Shown: in pieces, positions 44,801 to 55,240 of the stretch
Layout: each line of letters starts with the position of its first letter
Position numbering within the stretch: position 1 is the stretch's first letter
Assembly (NCBI GenBank): GCA_922989275.2
Contig: OV277859.1
Location: forward strand, 37,429,501-37,493,500
Length of the DNA stretch: 64,000 nt
Direction: 5' to 3'
From: Gari tellinella
Taxonomy: Eukaryota > Mollusca > Bivalvia > Cardiida > Psammobiidae
Notes under the pieces: model-generated
Database searches by the model: none
What the model saw: only the letters and a program-made list of their open reading frames with translations
What the model was told of the DNA's origin: nothing
Program-made: the position numbers and the translations under genes

Positions 44801-47790
44801 TTTGGTAAAGCTATTTGATAATACTGCTAATATCATATTTGAGATTGATCCCTGTGTAATAACATGAAGAAGTGTGTGCACAAATGTTCATGCATGAAAT
44901 GCAAGCCACAACCGGAGACCACAATACTCCCATGTTAAAAGCAAATGACATAAAATTTCATGTCGATGTCAATTTCAAATGCTAATTCAAACTATCTTGT
45001 TCTACAGAAAGTGTTGGTTGCAATTGGTCAACGGTCAAACATGAGCTGGTTTGACGCCAAATTTCCATATAAGAACGAGAAAAGGCTGCATAGAATACAT
45101 AAACTGAAATATATAGTGCACATGCAAAGTCCAGTCTATAATAATAAATCATAATGTACAAGCAATAAAATCTGGAAATCATTATGCTAAGTCATGGGAT
45201 AAGATTATTGTGTTTGATTGGACATGTTAGCTTGATGGTATAGATCTTAAGGTGCAGTTACTAAAGGTCAAGCCCCTCTGTTTGAACATGCCAAATGTTA
45301 TGCATACCAAATACATGTAGCTTGTGTCATGATGGAAATATCTCATAGAGTTGGAATGAATGAAACACTGCTGATACATTTGACAACCCTGTTACCTAGT
45401 GATATGATTGCAAATACCCGATTAAACATAGATACTAAAGTAAACTGTTTGCAGTTAGGACAGATGCAAGTACACGTATTTACGATGTGGCCGTCCTTGT
45501 TCAGACTAATATACCGATATTTGGAAATGTGAAAATGAACACCTACATAAGTATAATCGATTATACACCAACTCCAGCATGTACACTAAGAAAGTACTGC
45601 TAAAATAGTCATAAACCACATATATGCCATTAAAATAAGTCATTACCCAAATGAACAAGATTCTTAATAAAGTAAATGATCACATAAATAGCTTTCTGCT
45701 CTTATCATAATGCTTTGACACCAAAAGCATGACAAGTGACCAGAAGTATATAGAAAAGATCAGAAAGGATATTAATCACTATTGCAAAAAGTAACGATCA
45801 TCTGTGAGCAAAAAACACGTATTTTGTCTAGATTGGTAATTGTGCTATAAAATTAGTTTCAATTCAGAAAGAAGTTGTCTGAATTAGCTTCCTTATACTT
45901 TATGAAACCTATGTTGACACAAAAAACATAAATGTTGATCAAATTTAAGAAATGATTTTGGTTATATACCAATATAAAATGGTGGCCATTTTGAAAACAA
46001 ACGATGTAGCTTTGCCATTTTGCATTAAAGTAAACTTCTGTTCAGCTTGAGGTTGACTGAATTGGCTTCCTTTATGCTTAAAATCAATTTTTTGGTGAAA
46101 TTTGGTCAAACATGTCAAATGTTAGAAAAGAATTGGTCAACAATCATACTCGATTATAAAAGCTCTACAGAGCTTATGTTACTTGTATATGTATTGCCGA
46201 CTCAAAAATAAACCTTATCACATGTTATTTTAACGAGAACCAAAAATGGCAGCCATCTCGAAAAAATGGAGGTCACATTGAATTTTACGTGGCTAACGGC
46301 TTTTGTATAAAGTATGGTCATACCAGTATACATACCAAATTTGATGCTTGTATCACCAAGTTCGTGATTTTGTTTTAGCACTGATGTGTACAGATTTATG
46401 TAGTTGTAATGTGAAAAATAGCATCTTCAGACAAAAGCAATTGAAAGCAATATCATTAAATAACATGACAGAAGGTAAAGTGAGTGTATAATCTATAAAA
46501 ACCCTGTGAGTTTAATTTTTACCTTGACACACACTTCGTTTTTGTACCGTTTTGCTTATAATACGATTAAATAAACTTCTTACAAGTCTATGGATCACAT
46601 AATTAGCTTCTATATGCTTGAAAACATATAATTAGACACAAAAAGTTTGAAAATCGGTCAAATATATCCGATTTTAGAGATAACACTGTATAATAGAACC
46701 GGAAATGGCGGCCATCTTGAAAAATGGCCGCCATTTTAAATTTTGACGTGGCTAACGGGCTTTTTGTTGAAAGTAGGTGCATACCAGTATACATACCAAA
46801 TTTGATGCTTGTATCACCAAGTGCATGATTTTTGTAATAATGTGCCCAGCTATATGGTGATACAATGAATGAAGTTACTTAACGTATATTACGGGTTTTT
46901 GTTTTGACTCCGTATTTTCAGAGTTATGCCCCTTCACACAATTTTTTAACAATACATGTATATTGTTTCCTGATAATAATTTTACTTACATTTTGTCTAT
47001 TGTAACCAAATTTCATATTTAGCTTTCTCATCATGCAGGGAAGGCACCTGAGAATTTTGGTTCCTGTTAAATTATTTTTCTATGAGTTATGCCCCCTTTA
47101 CATACTTAAATTTTAAAATAAGTCACACTTCGTCCGTTAACTTTTCTTCTTAGCGCTCTCTCACCTTCATTTATTTACCGATTTTGATTAAACTTCCTAC
47201 AAATATTCCACACCACAATAGTTCGGACGAGTTCGCGTTTCAGACGTTGGCGACTTTTTTTAGCAGAGTTATGCCCCTTTATTGTCGAAAATTGGCACTT
47301 TAAAAAAAAAAAACCAGAACTTTTTTTATTTTTTATTCAATTGATTTCAAATTTGATATGGTGATACAATGAATGAAGAGACTTAATATATATTACGGGT
47401 TTCTGGTTTGACTCCGTATTTTCAGAGTTATGCCCCTTCACACAATTTTTTTCACAATATATTGTTTCCTGATAATAATTTTGTCTATTGTAACCAAATT
47501 TCATATTAAGCTTTCTCATCATACAGGGAAGGCACCTGTGAATTTTGGTTCCTGTTAAATTTCAGACGTTGGCAACTATTTTTAGCACAGTTATGCCCCC
47601 TTTATTGTCAAAATTCCGTGATATATCCAAAGTATGTAAATACTCCCAAAGAGCATTTGTTTATGAGAAAACAGTTGTAAGAAAAACTATCGTGATAGTA
47701 TTGCAATAGTTTCTTGACTATCGCAATACTATCGGGATAGTACTTGAGCTATCGCACTACTGCAGCATAGTCTTTTTTTAGATCGATAGT
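41843..47790. mobile_element. About 6 kb foldback element inserted in ITS1
   Basis: Separates rDNA copies C and D, which together form one ITS1. It opens with a GTCCGTCCGTACGTCC simple repeat; the phrase CTCTCTCACCTTCATTTATT recurs as a direct repeat at 41930 and 47155. Blocks around AATGGCGGCCAT and TAGCTTCCTTATAC are inverted left versus right (42150-42420 against 46585-46850; 42470-42600 against 45885-46010). A retrotransposon-like tail (AGTTCAGTTCAGTTCAGTTT) is at 43273. The right end has ACTATCG-type palindromic words at 47690-47770. I find no intact coding region; the right boundary is uncertain. Confidence 0.55.
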
Positions 47791-47985
47791 CGGGCCTACA
47801 CTCCGGGCGACTTTTTCCAGTCGGCCTGAGTCCGGACGACTTCGACAGCCGCCGGCCATGACGGGCGTATTTTGCCGCACTGCGGTGCTCTTGTTGACAG
47901 TTGATTGGCGACGTGCGTCGCGCAGTCCGTTTCGTCAATGATCCATCCGCAGGTTCACCTACGGATACCTTGTTACGAATTTGAG
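47791..47985 (-). rRNA. rDNA copy D: 18S end and start of ITS1
   Basis: On the minus strand: TCGTAACAAGGTATCCGTAG, GTGAACCTGCGGATGGATCA, then ITS1 to GTCAACAAGAGCACC. The GC-rich tail to 47791 may be further ITS1. The 18S piece starts at the same base as in copies A, B and E. Confidence 0.8.
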
Positions 47986-48440
47986 CTCCTCTAAAATCTG
48001 GTCGACATATAAAACAATATGTTTACGTATAAGCTGTGACGAGTGCCCATCTTTCTTATCAATAAAAAACAGCACCAGTCCTATGAAGACATTACCCTTA
48101 CCCGATAATGGTTGATCGGGAATAGGAAATATTCCTTATAGGTCGACAATCACTAAAACAAAAATATGTTGGCGTATAGGTCTACTGGTGTGATCGGCCG
48201 AGTGAAAAATATTTTAAGAAAATATGTGATCGTCGACTTATAAATAAATTTTGAGACATAATTTATTGTGTGATTGTGATCGTTGACTAAAAGCTTTCAA
48301 AAGTTTTATATATACCATTTCTCTCCAATAATGTATGAGTCCGATAAATTTCTATAAATTCCTAATTATCCTGAATGAAATAAAATAAACCTCAATATGC
48401 TAATTAGGCAACCCTTTAGACAAAATAAATCTAAATGAAT
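47986..48440 (-). repeat. P and Q blocks, right arm inner copy
   Basis: Reverse-complement counterpart of 34950-35362. P adjoins the 18S end; Q ends about 60 bp before the gene's ATG and contains TTTATATATACC at about 48305, a possible TATA box for the zinc-finger gene. Confidence 0.65.
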
Positions 48441-48502
48441 AAGCCTAAACCTCTAAAACTGCTTATTGTAGCATATTAACACCAGTTGCTATTGGATTTA
48501 AA

Positions 48503-50354
48503 ATGTCCCAGTCACCCAAGTCAAGTACCAGCAGCGAGGAGGAGGCTCAGCCAACAGCGCCCCAGAAAGTCAAGCCAAGTACCAGCAGCGAAAAGGGGGC
48601 TAAGACAACAGAGCGCCAGCCACACACGCCAGAGAGAAAAAATGGTGAGACACGTTTGATACATTCATTAGAGGGGGTTGATCTCTTTTCACCGCAGGTT
48701 ATGCGGACAAGCGGGCGCACCCAAACGATGGACACCACACACGCACGGGGTCTAATGTGCCTCGACCGCTCTTCTCCGCATTTAGTGCGGACGAGCATAT
48801 GGACTCAAGCAATGCACCCCACAAGCACGGGGGCTACTGCAGCAGTCGGCCGCTCTTCTCCGCAGATGGAGCGGGAGACTCGACCAATGGACCCTATCTG
48901 GGTCCGTTGGTCGAGTATCCCGCTCGCCCGATCTGCGGGGACAAATGATGGACTCCTGCAGTACACTCCCGGTCCTTTTGCGATGGTCTATTGCTCGGGT
49001 CACGTTGTAGCCCCTCGCTTGGTCATTCGAATGTCGCTTACCTCGATTCTTGATTGTTTTTCAGACGAATCCAGCAGCTCTTTTATGCGAACTACCACTA
49101 GCGAGGAGGGTATAGAGACAACAGCGCCCCAGTCACACAAGCCCCTCCTACCGACGGTGCATGACGAGTCCAGCGGCTCATCCTGGATAACCATCACCAG
49201 CGATGATGAGTCCCAGTCCGACGATGACACGGTCTACATCACAGTTGTGCTTGAAGAGGATTGTAAGTACATGAATTATGCCATATTGTGTTGTGTTCAG
49301 TTATGTTAAACTGCGTAAATGCGAAATTGTAGTGAACACTCGCTTATCTAACTAACATTTTCCCTATTTTACAGCACACCCAGAAGTGCCACCGATGTCG
49401 CCCCAACCCAGCGAGGCGGTCTACCTCTCATCTGACGGATTCAGGCGCCCTTCGCAGTCCATGGAATACTCAGATTCCGAGGTAGCGCCCGTGGTTATGC
49501 CGGAGCGTACGACGTCGATGAAGCGAGAGAGGTCGGCACCCAAGCAAAGGGCCCAAGTTTCGGTAAGTCTTTGAATAATTCACTCCGCGAGAGTCGACTT
49601 ATAGCATGTTGTATTCCGACTAGGGGAGTGTATACCTGGTTCATTCTTATTGTAGACTTAAGATGTGATTGTAAACTCGTACAAGTATGAGTCTAGCGAC
49701 TTATAATGTGATTGTACACGAGTGTACACTTGATAGCTCTGTTATATCTCCTTTTATCCTTCCAGGGCAAGAAACCACAGCGGGCGTGTGGCCACGAGGA
49801 ATGCGATGCCAGATGTGTGAACCTTGCCAGGCACTACCGCCAGGTTCATGGGGGTCTCGTCCCAGATAATGGCAAAAAGAAACGCAGTTTACCGAAAAGG
49901 ACCTGTCCACTGTGCGGGACAGGCACAGTCCGCCTGGACCTCCACCTAGTCAGGCAACATGGCATGAAGAAGGGAGAAGTCATCTATGAGCAGTTATATG
50001 CGTAAGTGATCAATCTGTACTTTGACACTAAGATTTTGACTAATATAAGGTCACACAGAACTTTCTCCCTACAACGGCCCTCCGGCAAAAAAACGACAAA
50101 CAACTTGAATCTAGATCAGACGCTACATTACGCAGCGTTTCATTTGGATTCAAGCTTTTTGCAAATTTCTTTATTTTCCCTTCCTGGACCTGGCTAACCA
50201 TGTGCGCTTTGTATACATGTACTTACCTGTGGCACACCCGATACTTAATTACATGCTTAACCAACGATCTTCTCTTTGTTTTTGCAGTTCGCCGGCCACC
50301 CCTGTACCAGCTCTGCCACCCGTCCAATCATCAACATCATCATCAGACGTTTAA
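48503..50354 (+). CDS. Five-exon gene for an acidic protein with two C2H2 zinc fingers (intact)
   Basis: Exons 48503-48644, 49065-49262, 49375-49562, 49766-50001 and 50288-50354 join in frame at consistent phases (1, 1, 0, 2) with donors GTGAGA, GTAAGT, GTAAGT, GTAAGT and AG acceptors, giving 276 residues and a TAA. Residues 1-176 are Ser/Thr/acidic and look disordered, with a unit like TSSEEEAQPTAPQKVKP repeated about three times and a VYITVVLEED patch resembling a SUMO-interacting motif. Exon 4 holds two fingers: C184-x4-C189-x9-H199-x4-H204 and C223-x2-C226-x9-H236-x4-H241, linked by a basic run (KKKRSLPKR). A nuclear DNA-binding role is likely; the target is unknown. Flanked by rDNA fragments and ITS2-like units, one within intron 1. 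I do not recognise the family. Confidence 0.75.
48660..49020. repeat. Palindromic ITS2-derived unit inside intron 1 (intact gene)
   Basis: CTCCGCAGATGGAGCGGGAG faces CCCGCTCGCCCGATCTGCGG around CCAATGGACC/GGTCCGTTGG. It fills most of the 420 bp intron and matches 34255-34620 inverted. Confidence 0.7.
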
Positions 50355-50579
50355 TTCATATAATAGTGTTAGTTATTGTACTTGTTGAGGTTGTATTTTT
50401 TGTTGATTCAATGTTCCTGTACTGTTGTTACTGGATTATATTGAGATTGAGATTATACTTGTTGTTGTCGAGTCTATTTCGCCCATGTATCATTATCGTA
50501 GCCAACAAGGGCAACATAACAAAGCAATATGATCGGTATATGTGCGAGATGAACTCTAGCATAAATTTCCAATCGTACT

Positions 50580-52110
50580 GTCGTGTGTCTAGGGGGCAGC
50601 GATGAGCCCCTCACAAGCACGGGGGTTACTGCAGGAGTAGACCCTACTTCCCCGCAGATGGAGCGGGAGACCCGACCAATAGATCCCACACTATCCGGGT
50701 CCATTGGTCGTGTCCTCCGCTCACACGATCTGTTGAGAAAAAGCGACCGACTTCTGCAGTACCTCTCGCTATCCTTGTACGGGATCCATTGCTCGCGTCC
50801 CGCAGTAGTCTCGGACAGTAGCCCCCTTGCTTGTGCGGTGCCCATTACTACGACACTTGGGGAAGATAACCAAATGACCAAAACAGCCTGGCTGGATCGC
50901 TGGAACATTTGATCCCTAGTCGAATTCTTTTGAACGCATATCAACCCATAGCTCCTTCCTTTGTTCAAACGCAATATTTAGGTAACGAGAGGAGGGGAGG
51001 GGGCCTAGCAATCCGTACCGATCGACCCCGTATAAGCAAGCAATGGGGCTACTACAGCAGTCGGACGCACTTCTCCGCAGATGGAGCAGGAGACCCGACC
51101 GATGGGACTCTCACTATCTGGGTCTATTGGTAGGGTCTCCCAATCGTTGCGGAGAAAAGAGATCGACCGCTGCAGTACCTCCCCCGCCCCTGTTTTTGTA
51201 TGGGATCTATTGCTCTGGTCCCGCAGTAGCCCCCTTGCTTGTGCCAGTTTCATTACTGCGACCGGTTACGTTACATCCTAAACAATGCATATGAACAAAT
51301 GACGAAGCGGCGCGATTAGGTTTGGCTGATATACGTTCAAAATCATCGATCCTGGCTCAAAGTTCCATCGCTGGAAGTCGATTTTTTAAGGCATTTGAAC
51401 CCCTAGCTCCGTCATTTGTTCAAACGCATTGTTTAGGTTACGAGAAGGAGTGCCCGTTCAATGAACCCCGCACAAGCACAGGGTCTACTGTAGCAGTCAG
51501 CCGCACTTCGCCCCAAACCAGGAGACCCGACCAATAGACCACACATTGCTCGCCCTTGTAGCCCCCTTCCTTGTGCGGGGTCCTTTACTGCGACCGGGTA
51601 CGTTACACCCTAAACAATGACTTTGACCAAATGACGAAGCGGCACGGTTTGGGTTGATATGCGTTCAAAAGAATCGACCCTGGCTCAAAGTTCCATCCCT
51701 GGAACCCTAGCACGAGAGGGGCATTCAACTAACTTGCAAAAACCCGGGGGCTACTGCAGCAGTCGGCCGCTCTTCTCCGCACATGGAGCGGGAGACCCGA
51801 CCAATGGACCCCGCATTATCTGGTCTCCCGCTCGTTCGATCTGCGGAGAAAACTGTTCTAGTCATATAGTACCACCTAGTGCGGGTGCCATTGTACGGGT
51901 CCTGCAGTAGCCCCCTTGCATATGTGGGGTAGGCCAGTGCCAAGATCCCCCAACCCGCAACCACGTCACCGATGGGAGAATACGTGGAAGCACACGCTGT
52001 GTAACTTTCGGTCTCTTTAGGCCATAACCCCTTACTTAGCTTGACTCGAATCTACACTGCTTCCACATAATATTGCAGCAACCTAACTGTCGTCGGCGAC
52101 GCTATAGCCT
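50580..52110. repeat. Array of palindromic ITS2-derived units, right arm
   Basis: Units at about 50580-50850, 51020-51265, 51455-51590 and 51735-51925. 50580-50815 matches 32440-32690 inverted; 50820-52110 matches 26400-27710 inverted. The right arm therefore lacks about 4.7 kb present in the left (27710-32440). Confidence 0.7.
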
Positions 52111-52120
52111 ACCGAAAAAC

Positions 52121-53441
52121 AAGAGGTCCATGGCCCTTAATTCGCTCACCTGAGGTCATTGTGCCTTAGCTAATCGGCAAGACAACATTTTAATATAGCT
52201 GTAAATGGAATTATCTTGCAGACAAAAAAAACATGACAAATTGGAATAACTTAAAAAAATATTGTTGGCAGAGTTATGGCCCTTATCCATGACACTTCTT
52301 CTTATCAAGCTACATGTATTTCCATATGATTATTTATTGCGCACTCTGCTTTACTTTCAACCTGCTTTAAGTTATCATCTACTAAGATATAGATACTATT
52401 TCTTATATCTTACATGTTTATGACTGTATAAAGTGGAATTATTTTCTTTAGAGGAGGAATAAATTAAAGGCGTAAAAAGGCATATGTATGGGGTAATGGG
52501 TTAACATCAGTAGAACTGGAGTTATCTCAAAGACAAGAAAATATGACACTGGGAAATATCTCAAAAATGACATTGACCTTTGTAGGACATGACCCAAGTT
52601 ATAAAGTTTCTAACTGTAACAAAGTTATGGCTAAGATTAAAGTTGTGGACTGACAGACAAACAAATGGACAAACAGACAAAAAAGCAGACAGACAAAAAC
52701 AATATGCCCCCAACTGCAGGGCATAAAAATATAGCAGACAACACCATATGCTGCTGTTTACAGTGAACCTCATCAGCTGACCAGCTGACCTGAGTTCAGT
52801 TATGTAACTCTGCCAGTAGGAAATTTGACTAGGGTCTAACTCTTATAATGCTGAATTGCTGTCTGCTATACATATTTTGAATGTGAATTATGACCTAGAT
52901 ATTTAACTGACCAGAACCATTTGTACAAACTAGGTAAAGGACATTTAGAAGTGTCACCATGCCAAATATCAAAGCTCTGGCCATATTAGTTTCAGTGGAG
53001 AAGACGTTTGAAATTTTCACTATATAACTCTATGTAAAACTGTGACCCCTGGGGCGGGGCCAATTTTGACCCAAGGGGCATAATTTGAACAAACTTGATA
53101 GAGGACCTGTAGATAATGTTATGTGCCAAATATCTAAGCTCTGGCCCTTGTAGTTTCAGACAAGAAGATTTTTTAAGATTTCCTTATTTTTTCACTTTGG
53201 TTGCCATAGCAACCAGAGTTCTATATTGTTTTCAATTCTTTGAACAAATTTGAAAGAGCTTGACCCAAGGAACATTCCTGTAAAGTTTGGTTGAAATCTG
53301 TTCAGCCGTTAAGGAGAAGATGTCATTTGAAGCAATTGTTAACGACGACGCACGACGGACGACCACGACGGACGACGACGGACGACGGACACAGGGCCAT
53401 CCCAAAAGCTCACCTTGAGCCTTTGGCTCAGGTGAGCTATA
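52121..53441. mobile_element. Hairpin-ended bivalve repeat element (right arm insertion)
   Basis: Opens CAAGAGGTCCATGGCCC then AATTCGCTCACCTGAGG, and closes CTCACCTTGAGCC-TTT-GGCTCAGGTGAG, preceded by an ACGACGGACGACG simple repeat. The left arm has no insertion at the matching place (26390-26420), which brackets the ends. Internal blocks match 30646-31902. Also contains a half copy of the TTTACTTTCAACCTGCTTTA hairpin near 52352. Noncoding. Confidence 0.7.
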
Positions 53442-53458
53442 AAACCAGTGCTAACACT

Positions 53459-53808
53459 AGTCCCCAAACCCATCGGAGCCCGGTCGACTCCGTGTAAGCA
53501 CGGGACAAAAGAGAGGGGGCATACCGCGGGAGTCGAATTCTCTTCCGCAGACAGTGCAGGCGAGCGGGTGAACCGAGCGGGTGAACCGAGCGATGGACTC
53601 AGTACAAGTGCGGTGGGCTTCTGCGGGCGAGAGGGAACAGATCGAAGGACACCGCACAAACGCGACAGGCGACTGCGGGAGTCGAAAGCCCTCTTCTGCA
53701 GACAGTGTGGTCGAGCGGGGAACCGAGCGATGGACTCCGTACAAGCACGGCGGGTTACTGCGGAAGTCGACCCAGTTTGGAAAAGTCTTTAGAACGATAA
53801 CAGTTTGC
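53459..53808 (-). rRNA. ITS2 (rDNA copy E)
   Basis: On the minus strand this continues from 5.8S through GTCGACTTCCGCAGTAACCC and CGTGCTTGTACGGAGTCCAT to CCGGGCTCCGATGGG. It is longer and less damaged than the ITS2 of copy A, and gives the uninterrupted version of the transposon target site. Confidence 0.8.
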
Positions 53809-53965
53809 CGACCCTCGGACAGGCGTGGCTCCGGGAGTGACCCGAAGCCGCAATGTGCGTTCAAGATGTCGATGTTTAATGTGTCCTGCTATTCACCTTA
53901 ATTCACGGTGATGACTGCGCTCTTCATCGACGCACAAGCCGAGTGGTCCATCGCATAGAGTAGTC
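53809..53965 (-). rRNA. 5.8S rRNA, near full length, probably nonfunctional (copy E)
   Basis: Complement of CATCGACATCTTGAACGC and GCCACGCCTGTCCGAGGGTC is present, with substitutions such as GGTGGACCAC near its start region, shared with copy A. It lacks an adjoining intact 18S or 28S. Confidence 0.85.
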
Positions 53966-54150
53966 TTTTTGACTTTCGGTTCCCTCTCGGGAACGACTAG
54001 ATCTAAGAGTTGTGTTTCATACGTACACGTGACTTGTGTGGAAAAATACGGCTTTGAAGAAAAGGACATCTGCAATAACAGTCTTCCCGCGCCGTCCCCT
54101 CACTCGTTCCGATAAGAGCCGTCGTTCCGTCAAGGATACCTTGTTACGAA
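53966..54150 (-). rRNA. Deleted ITS1 and 18S end (copy E)
   Basis: ITS1 is shortened: TTCGTAACAAGGTATCC of the 18S end joins directly to TTGACGGAACGACGGCTC, losing the last 18S bases and the first part of ITS1. Confidence 0.75.
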
Positions 54151-54184
54151 TCTTAGCTCCTCTAAATTCTGGTCGACTACAATA

Positions 54185-54864
54185 CAGTAGTGCAACGATC
54201 GAAAGGCGTTGTTTACAAAACATTGTATATGTAAACAAAAAATAACGATAATACAACTGCGACATGTTGTATTGGTAAATCAAAGCAAGTGGCTTGTGTG
54301 ACTGTTTGGTGCCGTGGATAAGCGTGCTGTCTAGTAGTACTTATTACTAGTTTGTTTTGAGGGTCGTGAGTTCGAATCTAGAGAACACCACTTTTCTTTT
54401 TTTTCTTTCTTTTTTGTATATTTCACAGACATGCGCTAATGTATGTAGTATAAAATAAACATGGATAGAATGAGAAAGTCAAGTGATATCACAGACAATC
54501 AAGAGCTACATCATGTAGTCTTTGTACTGATTACAAAGATGTGTTTTGACCCTATTACTGCACGATGTAAAAGTGCAACAATAGTGAATAACAGACTCAA
54601 TAATATAACAAACGAATTTGTGAGAACGAAAATCTGTTGGAAGTGAAACTGAACGTCGTTAATTAGTAATTAATAAAAAGAAATCTCCGAATGTGGGATT
54701 CGAACTCGAGACTTCTGCGTGAAAGTCTAACAGCATAACCACTACGCCAATACAGCATATGCTAGTAAGATTGTCAAACTTGTACTTATCGGTATTTTAA
54801 CTAATTTTCTTTGTTTACATTCGCACTGTTTTGTAAACAACGCCATCCGATCGTTGTTCTACTG
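54185..54864. mobile_element. 680 bp TA-flanked element with CAGTAG ends
   Basis: Left CAGTAGTGCAACGATCGAAA, right complement CAGTAGAACAACGATCGGAT; the ends match over about 55 bp through GGCGTTGTTTACAAAAC. Flanked by TA on both sides (54183-54184, 54865-54866). It splits the P block of copy E, and the unsplit version is visible at 47986-48010. TA duplication suggests a Tc1/mariner-type nonautonomous element. Two tRNA-like stretches lie inside (54330-54392 plus, 54688-54761 minus). A 61-codon frame at 54461 has no recognisable domain. Confidence 0.7.
54688..54761 (-). tRNA. tRNA-like sequence, probable pseudogene or SINE head
   Basis: The minus strand has an A box region (GGCGTAGTGGTTATGC), an anticodon-loop-like CTTTCAC (would be UUC, Glu) and a B box GAGTTCGAATCCC. 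The anticodon stem does not pair well, so a working tRNA is unlikely. It lies inside the 680 bp TA-flanked element. Confidence 0.3.
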
Positions 54865-54866
54865 TA

Positions 54867-55240
54867 ATAAGACAACATGTTTACGCTTAAACTGTGACGG
54901 GTCCCCGTTTTTCTTATCAATAAAAACACAAAGTCAGTCCTCTGAAAACATTACCCTTATCCGATAATAGTTGATCGGGAATAGGAAATACTCCTTATAG
55001 GTCGACAATCACCAAAACAATAACATGTTCGGCTTATAGGTCTACTGGTGTGATCGGGCACGTGAAAAATAATGTAAGAAAATATGAGATAATCATAATA
55101 AATCGACATACATGTATAAATAACTTTTTGTGATTGTAGACAAATAACATAAACTGTTGTGATTTTAGACCAATAACTTGTAATTGGAGACTAATACCTC
55201 CTTATTTGTTGGGAAGTTATCATAAACCAAGTAACAGGCC
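54867..55240 (-). repeat. P block, right arm outer copy
   Basis: Complement of the block at 20515-20880 (ACCTCCTTATTTGTTGGGAA, CGACAATCACC, TTATCCGATAATAGTTGATC). Similarity to the left arm stops at about 55240, the outer boundary of the large inverted repeat. Confidence 0.65.
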
